The notes below the pieces were generated by a model. The model saw nothing but the letters and a program-made list of their open reading frames with translations, did not search any database and was not told the origin of the DNA. 64,000 nucleotides of DNA, from positions 2,174,001-2,238,000 of the forward strand of contig CP133187.1 of assembly GCA_030913685.1 (NCBI GenBank), in the 5' to 3' direction. The first letter of the stretch is position 1; the number at the start of each line of letters is the position of its first letter. This document shows, piece by piece, positions 27,101 through 36,359 of the stretch. A program made the position numbers and the translations under genes. Source of the DNA: Oscillospiraceae bacterium MB24-C1 (GTDB lineage: Bacteria > Bacillota > Clostridia > Oscillospirales > Ruminococcaceae).

Positions 27101-30100
27101 CACTTACTACGCTTGGGCAAAGGATGCTGTCGGCAATGTTTCGGAAGGGTATAAGTTCACCGTTACCAAGGTGGATACCGATAAGCCCATTGTTGATTCG
27201 GTTAGCGTACCCACCGCATGGGGTGGTAGCAGTACCGTGGCGATCTCAGCCAGCGATACGGCCAGCGGAATTGCGGCCTACGCCATCACCACAAGCGGAA
27301 GCGCCGCCCCGGGGTCAGGTTGGCAGGAAAGTAATCGCTTCACCTTCAGCATGAATGGCACCTATTACGCTTGGGCCAAGGATGTTGCGGGGAATATCTC
27401 GGCCGGATACGCCTTTACGGTTGATAGAATCGACAACACCGTCCCCGATATAACTGAGATAACCGTCCCGTCCGACTGGGCAACCAGCGCCGAAATCACG
27501 ATCAAGGCAGCAGACACACAGACCGGCGTCGCGGCCTACGCCCTGACCAAGAGCAGCACCGTCCCGGCGTCGGGCTGGCAGACGGACAGCAGCTTTACCA
27601 TCACGGCCAATGGCACCTATTATGCGTGGGCGAAGGACGGCGCAGGCAACACCGCTTCAAAACAATTTACCTTCAGCAAGATTGACGTCACAGGGCCAAC
27701 AATCAGCTCTGTCGGTGTACCTTCAAGCTGGAACAGCACCAGCGCCATTACAATTACGGCCACCGACGCCGCCAGCGGCGTAACATCGTATGCGGTGACA
27801 AGCACCAATACCGCACCGACAACCGGTTGGCAAACAGAAAAAACATTTGAAATAACCACTAACGGTACTTGGTACGCCTGGGCGAAGGATGCTGTTGGCA
27901 ATATCTCGGCGGGTTATGAGTTTTCCGTCAGCAAGATTGATACCACCAAACCGGTGGTCAGTGCTGTTACAGTACCCGATGCATGGGCAACAAACAACGC
28001 TGTTTCAATCAATGCTTCTGACGATGCCAGCGGCATCAATACATACGCAGTCAGCAGCACGAACAGCGTACCATCCACAGGCTGGCAAACGGGAAATAGT
28101 TTTACGCTGACCAGCAATGGTACCTATTACGCTTGGGCGAAGGATGCCGCGGGTAATGTTTCGGCCGGTTATGCCTTCACGGTCAACCGAATTGATACCA
28201 CAAAGCCGACTGTCACCTCGGTAACTGTCCCCACCGCGTGGGGGTCAAACAGTACCGTAACGGTTGAAGCCACCGACGCCGAAAGTAGTGTAGCAGCATA
28301 TGCGATTAGCAGCACCGATACCGTCCCGTCCAGCGGGTGGCAAGCCAGCAGTAAATTTACAATAGCTGCAAACGGTACCTATTACGCGTGGGCAAAGGAT
28401 CAGGCTGGCAATGTGTCGGTGTCCTATAAATTCACAGTGGATAAGATTGACAGCATTGCACCGTCCATCCTGGGCGTCATTCTTCCGGAGGATTGGACAG
28501 CGACAGCGAAAATCTCCATTGTGGCTACCGATGCCGAAACCGGAATCGCGGGTTACGCCCTCACCCGAAGCCTCGCCGCGCCAACAGATGGGTGGCAGAC
28601 TTCACCGGATTTCACCGCCACGGCCAACGGTACTTATTACGCCTGGGTCAAGGATCAGGCCGGAAATACCGCGTATAAATACTTCTATTTCAACAAAATC
28701 GATACCACAGCGCCAAATGTCAACTCTGTTTCAGTGTCAACAAGCTGGGGGACTTCCAACATGGTTACGATTTCGGCTTCTGATGCGGCCAGCGGTGTGG
28801 CGGCCTACGCCGTCACCAGCACCAATACGGCCCCACTAGACGGCTGGCAGACCAGCAAAAGTGTGGAGGTCAGCGGTAACGGTACATGGTATGCGTGGAC
28901 TAAGGATAACGTCGGTAACGTCTCAACAGGCTATGAATTTACCGTTTCCAAGGTGGATAGCATCAAACCTGTTGTCAGTGCAGCTGCAGTACCGGAAGAA
29001 TGGGCTACCAGCGCAAAAATGACGATTACTGCGTCAGACGAAGGCGGCAGCGGCTTGTCGGCCTACGCTGTGACCAGCACCAACGTAGCACCTGCCACGG
29101 GATGGCAATCCGGCACCGGCTTTACGTTGACCGCCAACGGCAGCTATTACGCCTGGGCAAAGGATGCCGCGGGAAACATCTCAAACGGCTATCAATTCAC
29201 CATTAACAAGATCGACACAACAAAACCCGCCGTGGATTTAGTGACCATCCCCACTGAATGGGGCCCGGGCAGCTCTATAACGGTCAAGGCCAGTGACGTG
29301 GGCAGCGGTGTAGCGGCCTATGCCGTTACAAAGAGCGGCACAGCCCCAACTTATGGCTGGCAGCAAAGTGATAGCTTCATGCTGGACAGCAACGCGACCT
29401 ATTTTGCCTGGGCAAAGGATAACGTCGGCAATGTCTCAGCAGGTTTTGAATTTACGGTGTCCAAGGTGGACAGCACCAAGCCGGTGATCAATGATATTTC
29501 CATTCCAACCGAGTGGACAGTATCAGGGAAGGTATCCATTTCGGCTACCGACGCAGAGACCGGCATTGCGGGTTATGCGCTGACGAAGAGCAGCACCGCC
29601 CCGACATCTGGCTGGCAGGAATCCCCGGACTTTACCGTCACCGAAAATGGCACATGGTACGCATGGGTTAAGGATGGCGCGGGCAACACCGCCTATAAGA
29701 GCTGCTCCATTACCAAGATTGATACCACCGCCCCAACGGTTACTTATGCGTCGGTATCCACCGGATGGGACGCGTCGAACACCGTGACTATATCGGCCAA
29801 CGACGCCGCCAGTGGCGTCGCCGCCTACGCTGTCAGCACCACCGACACAGCACCCACCACCGACTGGCAGGAAAGCAAGACACTCACCGTAACAGGTAAT
29901 GGTACTTATTATGCCTGGGCGCAGGACGCTGTGGGCAATGTCTCGCCGGGATACAAATTCACGGTCTCGAAGGTGGACAGCACCAAGCCGGTGATTAACG
30001 CCGTTGCGGTATCGGATGAATGGGCAACCAGTGCAAAAGTGACGCTTACAGCGGCAGACGAAGGCGGCAGCGGACTGGCGACCTACGCTGTGACCAACAG

Positions 30101-32609
30101 CGACGCAGCCCCCGCCACCGGCTGGCAAACCGGCAGCAGCTTCACACTGACAGCGAATGGCACCTATTACGCGTGGGCAAAGGACGGCGCGGGCAATGTG
30201 TCTGGAGCCTATAAATTCACAGTCAGCCGTGTGGATACCGATAAACCGGTGGTGGATTCGGTCAACATCCCGACCGATTGGGCCATGAGCGGCACCGTAA
30301 CGATTACAGCAAGCGACACCGGCAGTGGGATTGCGGCCTATGCCGTTACAACGGGCGGCAGCTCCCCGCCGGTATCGGGCTGGCAGCAAAGCAATAGCTT
30401 TACCTTCAGCGCCAACGGCAAGTATTATGCCTGGGTTAAGGATATCGCGGGGAATGTCTCAGCTTCGGGCTTTGAATTTGTACTGGGCAAGATTGACCGC
30501 ACCAAACCGACTATCACCGAAGTAATAATGCCGGAAAACTGGACGGGTACAGCTCAAATCACGATTATGGCCACCGATGAAGAAACGGGTATCGCAGCCT
30601 ATGCCATCACTGCCAACAGCACCACGCCAAAGGATAACGCCTGGCAGGATTCCAGCGTTTTCACCCTTGCGGCCAACGGTACCTATTACGCCTGGGCAAA
30701 GGACGGCGCCGGAAATATGGCCTATCAGTACATCTATTCCAACAAGCTGGATAAGGGCGCGCCGGAGATCACCGGCATTCGCTTCAACAACGCAAATACG
30801 GTGGTCACGGTATCGGCCACCGATACAGTCAGCGGTGTCAAGTGCATCTATATCGGCGAGACTGCCTTTAACGGTGGCTACGTACAGTATCAGATTCCCG
30901 ATGGAACACACTATCTTACCATCTACGCTGAGGACAATGCCGGGAATAAAACCGAACAACAGACGGTGCGTGTCCCGGGTTGGTTTGATGTACTCGACAC
31001 GCTGACGATTGAGACTGTAACGTTTGACCCGGATATTAAGACCGCCACCATCACGGCGGCGACCACCAAAACCGAAATTGCGGGTGTCTACGTCAACAAC
31101 AAGCTCTGCGCTGGAAACCCCGCGGTGTTCACCGTCAACGGTGCACAGTATCTGGAAATGCAGGTGGTGGATGTCAACGGCGACCGCAGCGCGGTATATC
31201 GTCAACGCGTACCGGGTTGGGCCGAGGAAGTCAACAGTTTAGCCATCACCGACTGCGAATTCTCCTATGACAATACGACAGCGGTTATCACAGCCGCCGA
31301 AACACCCGCGGAAGGGGTTGCCCCTCGAGGTATTACCAGAATAGAAATCAACGGCGAATTCTTTGACGGCAATCCTGTTGCCTATTCCATCCCAGAGGGA
31401 ACGCGGCATCTTGAAATGCGCGCCTACAACACGGACGGCGACTACTCGCCGCTGCTGATCCGACGCGTGCCCGGGTGGAGCGAGATTGTCTCGACCATCA
31501 CCATCAGCAGCGTTGAGTTTTCTGATTATAACACCCGCGCGACCGTCACGGCGCTGGCCACCGGGGGCGACAGTGTGACCGGCATCTTTATCAATGATGT
31601 GTACTATGAGGGCAATCCGGTTGTTTACAAGATCGGGAAGGACGTGGACACGCTGCATGTTCAGGCGGTGAATCCGAATGGCGACCTTTCCGCAATGGTC
31701 AACAAAGCGGTACCGAAAAGTACAGTAAAGTCCACGCTGAAGCTTACCATTGAAGCGCCCGAGTGGACAAGCGCCAACCGCGCTAAGGTCAAGATCACCG
31801 CAGGTGATAGCATCGGCCTGAAGGCGATTATGGCCAAGACTGGCGAGGATGACGACTGGACCGACGTGACCTCCAGCCGCTATATCTGGATTTCTGAGGA
31901 CACGACCGTTTATGCATCGGTCGAAAACGAGGACGGTACAGTCAAAGAAACTTCCTTGGATATTGTTTGCTTTGATAGAGCCGCGCCGACCGTGACGGCC
32001 GCACAGCAGGATAAAGTGGTGAACATTCGCGCAGAAGATAAAAAGTCCGGCGTCAAGGCGATTTACGTCAACAACGTCGAATACAACGGCAGCAAGATCT
32101 ACGGTGGCAACCTGACCTACACCATCCCAGAAGGTACCACCACCGTGGCGGTCAAGGCGGTTGATGAGGCAGGAAACGCCTCCGAAATGCTGGAACTGCC
32201 GGTGCGCACAACGGTAACAGCCGTGCCGGGCATCATCGCCCCGTCTCAACCGGCACCTGTTACGCCGCCGCCCGATCCTGAGCCTGCCGCCATCCCAGAC
32301 CCGGAGCCTGAGCCGGAACCGGAACCCGTGCCAGAACCAGAGGTGGAAGAAGCACCGCAGGAAGAGCCTAAAGCCGCAGGAATGACCACTGAGAAAATGG
32401 TTGCACTGGCTGCCGGAGCCTTTACGCTTTCCTCTGCCGGCACCATTGGCGGATTGTGGTGGCTACGGAGAAAGCGCTTGTTGGCGGAGGTTGTGCCAGA
32501 CTTCGACCCGAAATTCCGCAAGGTTTACGACGAAAGCGAATTTCACGGGACTAAAGATCCGCTGGGTTCTAATGTGACCGAGGTTGAATTCAACCGTAAA
32601 ATATCCTGA
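24120..32609 (+). CDS. giant repetitive surface protein anchored by a C-terminal membrane helix
   Basis: 2829 residues. A signal peptide ends VKANA. A DUF6273-like domain follows at about 33-250, then 23 tandem modules of about 85 residues (to about 2207) with the core GWQ-x-F-x-NGTYYAW-KD-x-GN. A second set of beta modules contains RVPGW linkers. A Pro/Glu-rich stalk lies at about 2708-2755, a membrane helix near 2760-2782 and a basic cytoplasmic tail after it. There is no LPxTG motif. ATG start 10 bases after AAGGAG. It occupies the position of the DUF4366 surface protein in Tn1549-type ICEs. A role in contact between mating cells is inferred. Confidence 0.85.
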   Translation: MKRILKRAASALVSLVVVVSVFSLLPVKANAATALADYPVGTVFKIKEDGTYQDWILVSHDYLSSGNQLLMRKNTIYYATPMKEYRRYFYTSDGSSNEWYYRPIYKGSALETYLNNSFKSLLNSNIQNMLITVNVPTTVPGNMTKPDGVEIWPATNTTTSNKVFILSANELFGDWVGGGNYISFFNTDARRASDKDYYVRDIDRVESYSHRNYYIKANGTIYWIKPSNWSNARLNYRPCIVLPSTTIVGTSNQIDGIITPSTPTVSVSSTWATNNTATLSATNATHYAITTTNVAPSSGWQTSNVFTLTGNGNYYAWARSATNTVSASKSFIVSKVDATKPTVSSVAVPTTWGTSNTVTISASDNASGIAAYAVTTGGTSAPVSGWQTSNSFTFSANATYYAWVKDQAGNISEGYKFTIDKIDDIAPFVNKVDMPTDWGTSAGITIQAQDIGSGIAEYAVATSSTAPTGGWQKASSFTLTANGTYYAWVKDNVGNTASQQFKVTTVDTTSPSISYVTVPSGWGVTSTVTISASDSASGLAAYAISTIGEVPATGWQASKNIEITANGTYFAWARDNVGNVSARYEFVISKVDSTKPTVTLVSVPDEWATTSKVTLSASDLGDSGLSAYAVSITDTAPGSGWQSGTSFTLAANGSYYAWAKDAAGNISDSYEFTVSKVDTDRPTVASVEIPTTWGMSSTVTVNGSDDTSAIAAYAVTTGGTSAPSSGWQISQQFTFSANGTYYAWVKDQAGNVSLSGYEFQIAKIDLSDPVISSIAIPTDWTTEAKITINAADADTSITAYALTSSSTAPAGGWQDSRSFTITTNGTYYAWVKDGVGNTAYKSFSFSKIDSTMPTISSVSVPTSWGAANTVTVSATDTGSGVAAYAVTSTNVAPSTGWQTSKNVEVTANGKYYAWAKDAVGNVSAGYEFTISKVDSGKPVVGTVTVPDAWATSSTISISASDDASGVATYAVTTTNTAPSTGWQGGSNFTLTANGTYYAWAKDAVGNVSEGYKFTVTKVDTDKPIVDSVSVPTAWGGSSTVAISASDTASGIAAYAITTSGSAAPGSGWQESNRFTFSMNGTYYAWAKDVAGNISAGYAFTVDRIDNTVPDITEITVPSDWATSAEITIKAADTQTGVAAYALTKSSTVPASGWQTDSSFTITANGTYYAWAKDGAGNTASKQFTFSKIDVTGPTISSVGVPSSWNSTSAITITATDAASGVTSYAVTSTNTAPTTGWQTEKTFEITTNGTWYAWAKDAVGNISAGYEFSVSKIDTTKPVVSAVTVPDAWATNNAVSINASDDASGINTYAVSSTNSVPSTGWQTGNSFTLTSNGTYYAWAKDAAGNVSAGYAFTVNRIDTTKPTVTSVTVPTAWGSNSTVTVEATDAESSVAAYAISSTDTVPSSGWQASSKFTIAANGTYYAWAKDQAGNVSVSYKFTVDKIDSIAPSILGVILPEDWTATAKISIVATDAETGIAGYALTRSLAAPTDGWQTSPDFTATANGTYYAWVKDQAGNTAYKYFYFNKIDTTAPNVNSVSVSTSWGTSNMVTISASDAASGVAAYAVTSTNTAPLDGWQTSKSVEVSGNGTWYAWTKDNVGNVSTGYEFTVSKVDSIKPVVSAAAVPEEWATSAKMTITASDEGGSGLSAYAVTSTNVAPATGWQSGTGFTLTANGSYYAWAKDAAGNISNGYQFTINKIDTTKPAVDLVTIPTEWGPGSSITVKASDVGSGVAAYAVTKSGTAPTYGWQQSDSFMLDSNATYFAWAKDNVGNVSAGFEFTVSKVDSTKPVINDISIPTEWTVSGKVSISATDAETGIAGYALTKSSTAPTSGWQESPDFTVTENGTWYAWVKDGAGNTAYKSCSITKIDTTAPTVTYASVSTGWDASNTVTISANDAASGVAAYAVSTTDTAPTTDWQESKTLTVTGNGTYYAWAQDAVGNVSPGYKFTVSKVDSTKPVINAVAVSDEWATSAKVTLTAADEGGSGLATYAVTNSDAAPATGWQTGSSFTLTANGTYYAWAKDGAGNVSGAYKFTVSRVDTDKPVVDSVNIPTDWAMSGTVTITASDTGSGIAAYAVTTGGSSPPVSGWQQSNSFTFSANGKYYAWVKDIAGNVSASGFEFVLGKIDRTKPTITEVIMPENWTGTAQITIMATDEETGIAAYAITANSTTPKDNAWQDSSVFTLAANGTYYAWAKDGAGNMAYQYIYSNKLDKGAPEITGIRFNNANTVVTVSATDTVSGVKCIYIGETAFNGGYVQYQIPDGTHYLTIYAEDNAGNKTEQQTVRVPGWFDVLDTLTIETVTFDPDIKTATITAATTKTEIAGVYVNNKLCAGNPAVFTVNGAQYLEMQVVDVNGDRSAVYRQRVPGWAEEVNSLAITDCEFSYDNTTAVITAAETPAEGVAPRGITRIEINGEFFDGNPVAYSIPEGTRHLEMRAYNTDGDYSPLLIRRVPGWSEIVSTITISSVEFSDYNTRATVTALATGGDSVTGIFINDVYYEGNPVVYKIGKDVDTLHVQAVNPNGDLSAMVNKAVPKSTVKSTLKLTIEAPEWTSANRAKVKITAGDSIGLKAIMAKTGEDDDWTDVTSSRYIWISEDTTVYASVENEDGTVKETSLDIVCFDRAAPTVTAAQQDKVVNIRAEDKKSGVKAIYVNNVEYNGSKIYGGNLTYTIPEGTTTVAVKAVDEAGNASEMLELPVRTTVTAVPGIIAPSQPAPVTPPPDPEPAAIPDPEPEPEPEPVPEPEVEEAPQEEPKAAGMTTEKMVALAAGAFTLSSAGTIGGLWWLRRKRLLAEVVPDFDPKFRKVYDESEFHGTKDPLGSNVTEVEFNRKIS
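25117..30740 (+). repeat. 22 near-regular 255-bp coding repeats in a four-module higher-order pattern
   Basis: Modules 2 to 23 of the surface protein. Each begins K-[VI]-D-x-x-x-P. Every fourth module is of the same type. Type A (modules 2, 6, 10, 14, 18, 22) has a P-T-x-W-G/A segment and often TTGG. Type B (3, 7, 11, 15, 19, 23) has GNTA or GNMA instead of GNVS. Type C (4, 8, 12, 16, 20) has SK-x-[VIL]-[ET] before the NGT core. Type D (5, 9, 13, 17, 21) has the [DE]-x-WAT segment. So the array grew by copying blocks of four modules (about 1 kb). Confidence 0.85.
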
Positions 32610-32632
32610 CATTTTTAGAAGGAGAGACAGCT

Positions 32633-32983
32633 ATGTATAGCAAAACCATTCTGATCGGGCGGCTTACTGCCGACCCGGAGCGAAAAACCACCCCGCAGGG
32701 AACGACGCTTTGCAACTTCCGAATTGCTGTTGAACGTGCCTATAAGGGCGGCGACGGTAACCGGAAGGTCGACTTTATCAACTGCGTCGCGTGGCGCAAT
32801 ACTGGAGATTTTGTGGCGCAGCATTTTCACAAGGGTAAAGCCATCGGTGTAGAGGGTACGATTGAGACCCGCGAATTTACCGATAAAGAGGGTGTTAAGC
32901 GAAACACCTTTGAAATCAACGTCGAGCGTCCCTTCTTTGTAGGAGATAGCAAGAAGAGCGACAGTCAAGGTTCAGGGGAGTAA
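32633..32983 (+). CDS. ssb: single-stranded DNA-binding protein
   Basis: 116 residues comprising one OB-fold domain: LIGRLTADPERKTTPQGT, VDFINCVAWRNTGDFVAQHF, then IGVEGTIETREF. The acidic tail of housekeeping SSB is reduced to a short Ser/Gly-rich end. ATG start after AGGAGAGA. It probably protects the transferred strand during or after conjugation; ICE-borne SSBs are common in this position. Confidence 0.93.
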   Translation: MYSKTILIGRLTADPERKTTPQGTTLCNFRIAVERAYKGGDGNRKVDFINCVAWRNTGDFVAQHFHKGKAIGVEGTIETREFTDKEGVKRNTFEINVERPFFVGDSKKSDSQGSGE

Positions 32984-32987
32984 GCCT

Positions 32988-33188
32988 ATGGAGGTCTATC
33001 TTTACGGCACGGCCAACGAAGTTACAAAGGCGCAGGCAGCGCTGAAGATTCTTTTTCCCGAAAGCGAACACGCGCTACCGGTTTTCGACCTACCGGATAC
33101 GCCGGAGCAGATTTACTGCCGCGTAAAATATAAATGCAGGGAAAGGACGGCACAAAATGAGCGACGCAACAATCAGCCAGGCCGATAA
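32988..33188 (+). CDS. small conserved hypothetical protein between ssb and the ArdC-like gene
   Basis: 66 residues, soluble, starting MEVYLYGTANEVTKAQAALK. It begins five bases after the ssb stop, with TATGGAGG across the start region, and overlaps the next gene by 32 bases. Tight packing and protein-like composition support it as real; the function is unknown. Confidence 0.6.
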   Translation: MEVYLYGTANEVTKAQAALKILFPESEHALPVFDLPDTPEQIYCRVKYKCRERTAQNERRNNQPGR

Positions 33189-34800
33189 AGTCAAAGCACT
33201 CACCGATCAGCTGAAGGAGGGCGTACAAAACGTCTTCAGCAGCGGCAAATACGCTGAGTATCTGAACACCCTGTCCCGCTTTCATCGGTACAGCTTCAGA
33301 AATTCGATGCTAATTTATCTGCAAAATCCCAATGCCACGCGCGTGGCAGGTTTCAATGCCTGGAAAACGCTTGGGCGCGGCATTAACAAAGGGGAAAAGG
33401 GCCTGCAAATTCTGGCCCCTTCCCCCTACAAGATTACGGTTGATGCCACCCATGACGAAAACGGAAATCTACTGCCTGAGCCAGTGAAAAAACAAGTACA
33501 ACGTATGGCGTTTAAGGTTACATATGTCTTTGATGTTTCCCAGACCAGCGGCAAGGAGCTGCCGGAGCTGGCACACCGGCTTACCGGTGACGTCGGCAAA
33601 TACGACCACCTGATGGCAGCGCTGCAAAAGATATCCCCTTATCCGATTGCCTTTGACGAAATCGCAAGGGCTGGAACCAATGGTTTCTGTGACTACGAGG
33701 CGCAACGCATTGTGATCCGTAAAGGCGTCAGCCAAGAGCAGGCTGTTAAGACAACCGTACATGAAATAGCTCATGCGTTGCTGCACAGCAACAAGACCGG
33801 CCCGGAACGTGACCGTCAGGCATTTGAGGTGCAAGCCGAGAGCGTGGCTTATGTTGTCTGCCAGCACTTTGGAATTGATTCTTCTCAATATTCTTTCGGC
33901 TACGTCGCCGGGTGGAGCGGCAGTGTTCAGCTGGAGGTACTGGAGCAGTCGTTGACTGTGATTCAGAACGGCGCGTTGCAAATTATAGACAGTGCGGAAA
34001 TGGAGCTGATAGAGCGCAGCAAAGAGATTGTTCTTTCTGAGCATGCTTTCGATGAGGATAACTATCTTCATTTTGTTGCAACGGTTGATAATCGAGATTA
34101 TGAGGGACTATTCCGAGTCCATGACCCTGCCAACGGGAAATCCATGCAGATTGTCTCAATCGACTATGGGTATATGCACTCGGCCTTTGAAGCGCAATGG
34201 GATAAGTTGACTGAAAGCCTGCGTGAATATTCCCAGGTGAAGTACGGTGAGCTGATTACCCGAGAGGACCCCAATCTGGCCGCGCGAATGCGGGATATTG
34301 GACAGATCCCTTATTATGTTGATGGATTCAGCGAAGATTTCCTGATGTGGAAAGATATCGCAACAGGAAAAACACACGGTTATGATGGTTGGGATTTGGT
34401 GGCCAGTGATCTTGACAACCTAAACGGCTTGCATCAAACCGAGCTGACCGAAAAGATGATTGCGGTTGGGCTTGAACCCTACAAGGATACATCCGATAAG
34501 GGTCAAAACACACTGGCTTGGCTGGATACCAGCACGGGAGAAATAATCAACGCCGACAACTGGCAGGAGGTTTCGGACATTCTGACACAGCGCATGCATG
34601 AAGATGAACTCTACACATTATGGCAGGGCGAAACAAACGACCCCCGCACGCAGGAGTGGCGTAGTTTGCTAAAGCCTGCTGAGCAAACACTGGTCGACAA
34701 GTGGGATAAGGCTTGGGGAGACGATATGAAGGCCGTAAATGCGATAGTTGAAGAAAACAGAACGCGGCATAACGCCAGACAACACGATATGGCACGTTAG
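33157..34800 (+). CDS. ArdC-like antirestriction / zinc metalloprotease protein with shared C-terminal tail
   Basis: 547 residues. Residues 1-125 resemble the ArdC ssDNA-binding domain (LSRFHRYSFRNSMLIYLQNP, then GINKGEKGLQIL). A zinc peptidase-like helix HEIAHALLH follows (His202, Glu203, His206). The C-terminal half holds accessory domains typical of ICE polyvalent proteins. ArdC proteins protect incoming DNA from restriction and are known to be moved into recipients. The protein ends NARQHDMAR, the tail found on four other ICE proteins. It faces the host type I system encoded in this same window. Confidence 0.82.
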   Translation: MSDATISQADKVKALTDQLKEGVQNVFSSGKYAEYLNTLSRFHRYSFRNSMLIYLQNPNATRVAGFNAWKTLGRGINKGEKGLQILAPSPYKITVDATHDENGNLLPEPVKKQVQRMAFKVTYVFDVSQTSGKELPELAHRLTGDVGKYDHLMAALQKISPYPIAFDEIARAGTNGFCDYEAQRIVIRKGVSQEQAVKTTVHEIAHALLHSNKTGPERDRQAFEVQAESVAYVVCQHFGIDSSQYSFGYVAGWSGSVQLEVLEQSLTVIQNGALQIIDSAEMELIERSKEIVLSEHAFDEDNYLHFVATVDNRDYEGLFRVHDPANGKSMQIVSIDYGYMHSAFEAQWDKLTESLREYSQVKYGELITREDPNLAARMRDIGQIPYYVDGFSEDFLMWKDIATGKTHGYDGWDLVASDLDNLNGLHQTELTEKMIAVGLEPYKDTSDKGQNTLAWLDTSTGEIINADNWQEVSDILTQRMHEDELYTLWQGETNDPRTQEWRSLLKPAEQTLVDKWDKAWGDDMKAVNAIVEENRTRHNARQHDMAR

Positions 34801-34813
34801 GAGGCTTTTTGTT

Positions 34814-35749
34814 ATGCAGGAAACGTTATTGTCAAGAATTCGTTCTTTTATTAGCGGGAGGACGGAACCAATTCAAACGGGGCATGAGGCGTTAAAGGCT
34901 ACGGAAGAACCGGCACCCCCAGTTGCTACACAACCACAGGTCAGCTATAACGCAGAGGATATCGGAGAAACCTGCGCCATTATAAGGTATACATATGACA
35001 ACATTAACAAGGACTGGGATTTGGATACCGATATTTACCGGGGTAGATGGAGTGTTTGCCAGAAATATGCTGATATGCTCAATAAAGGCGAAATCACAGT
35101 AGAAGACATACCTGAGCCGTCGGAGCTAGAGCTACTGTTGGCAAAACGTGATGGGCTGAAGAATAGTTTAAATGTTGTAAATGAAGACTTAATCTATTTT
35201 GGTCGCACTCAGGGGGCGCCAGAGGGGGCAGATGGTAGAGGCGAGTATGCTGCATCTGTCACTGAGAAAAACGTTTTAGAGGAACGACTTACTTTGGTTA
35301 ATAATCAAATTGAAGATTTTTATGCAGCATTACACCACGCACCGGATATATCTGATACACCACCAATCGCAGAAATTGTTCTTCATAATGGGCATGGCTT
35401 TTCCGAAACATGTACCTACATCGACCCGGAAGCGTTCAAAAAAGATCTCAGAGAAGAAATAGACATACGCGGTATCAATGCAGTTAGCGCCAAGGTTCTC
35501 AATGATGATCAGAGCCTAAAATATTTTGTAGCAAAAACCTATTATGAGGAATCCGGCAAATCCTTCCCGCCCATGAACCAGTGGCAGTACGAAAAAGGGC
35601 TATCTGAATCGGGAAAAGACCAGTTTCGGGAAAAGCAAGCTTCACGCCCCATAAAAGATAAGCTGGCAGATGCCAAGATCGAGGCCGACCGATTGAACGC
35701 TCAGCGGCACACCGGACGCGCCGCTATACAACACGACATGGCACGATAA
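34814..35749 (+). CDS. ICE protein of unknown function with shared C-terminal tail
   Basis: 311 residues from the ATG at 34814, which follows TAGGAGG; the open frame upstream overlaps the previous gene and is not used. The N-terminal 45 residues look disordered. The middle is charged and helical (around ELELLLAKRDGLKNSLNVVN) and the last third has an alpha/beta block. The end reads IKDKLADAKIEADRLNAQR and, eight residues later, HDMAR. The tail pattern is like that of DUF4316-type proteins of Firmicutes ICEs, but I cannot assign the body. Confidence 0.75.
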   Translation: MQETLLSRIRSFISGRTEPIQTGHEALKATEEPAPPVATQPQVSYNAEDIGETCAIIRYTYDNINKDWDLDTDIYRGRWSVCQKYADMLNKGEITVEDIPEPSELELLLAKRDGLKNSLNVVNEDLIYFGRTQGAPEGADGRGEYAASVTEKNVLEERLTLVNNQIEDFYAALHHAPDISDTPPIAEIVLHNGHGFSETCTYIDPEAFKKDLREEIDIRGINAVSAKVLNDDQSLKYFVAKTYYEESGKSFPPMNQWQYEKGLSESGKDQFREKQASRPIKDKLADAKIEADRLNAQRHTGRAAIQHDMAR

Positions 35750-35764
35750 TAGGAGGATTTAAAA

Positions 35765-35983
35765 ATGAATGTATGCTTTAATCTGGAAGAATTGGCTCTA
35801 ATGGGCGCATATAACCCCGAGAACGGCCGTTTGGCCATGATTAACACCCTGACTGAAGAGTTGACCTTCACGGGCGACGTGCTGGTTGCAGAAACGACCA
35901 GAAGCGCATTGGCCAAACTGCACACCATTAGTGATGCAGAATACAGCAGTCAGAATTTTATGCTGGCCAAGGTATTAGAGTAA
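35765..35983 (+). CDS. small conserved ICE protein
   Basis: 72 residues, acidic, soluble, beginning MNVCFNLEELALMGAYNPEN. A strong ribosome site (AGGAGG) lies seven bases upstream and the gene follows the previous one by 15 bases. Small proteins like this recur in Tn1549-type elements after the tail-bearing protein; the function is unknown. Confidence 0.7.
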   Translation: MNVCFNLEELALMGAYNPENGRLAMINTLTEELTFTGDVLVAETTRSALAKLHTISDAEYSSQNFMLAKVLE

Positions 35984-36359
35984 TCCCATCGAAGCACGCG
36001 GACAGGCCCCCGTGCTCGGCGGTGGAGATTGGCGTAGCCAATACAACCGCTTGGGGCTTGTCCGGTGTGCCGATGCAAACACTACCGCAGCAGAGCTGCC
36101 GTCCCTATAAGACGGCGGCTCCTGCCACACGGCGAGTGGGAGGTGTCCAGAGGGGGAACACCCTCTGGCGGCAAAGCCGCTTGTCGGCTTGCCGGTGATC
36201 ACTGATGTCAGTGGTTACCGCCAAGCAGATCAGCAATAACATTTTATAGCCGCAACACGCACTGTGGGCTGCACGGCCGCTTTTTCAAAAAAAGCAGGCT
36301 CGTGACGGTCTGTTAAAGTGCACCCAAAATCGGACGTACTGCGGCAGAAGGAGAAGGAC
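35984..36359. other. GC-rich structured non-coding region
   Basis: No gene. The region is rich in complementary blocks, for example 36193-36220 (CGGTGATCACTGA with TCAGTGGTTACCG around TG) and a CCAGAGGG/CCCTCTGG pair near 36147-36166. Such a run of hairpins ahead of a replication-initiator-like gene could be a leader RNA, a single-strand origin or a terminator cluster. None of these can be decided from sequence alone. Confidence 0.5.

Noticed and set aside
25117-30740. The 255-bp repeats as a DNA-level satellite or CRISPR-like array
   Set aside because: They keep one reading frame with protein-level conservation and are coding modules.
24859-32249. Long open frames on both strands inside the giant surface gene (for example 25995-26813, 29523-30389 and 31239-32249, minus strand)
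   Set aside because: They are shadows of a GC-biased repetitive reading frame, repeat with its period and lack ribosome sites.
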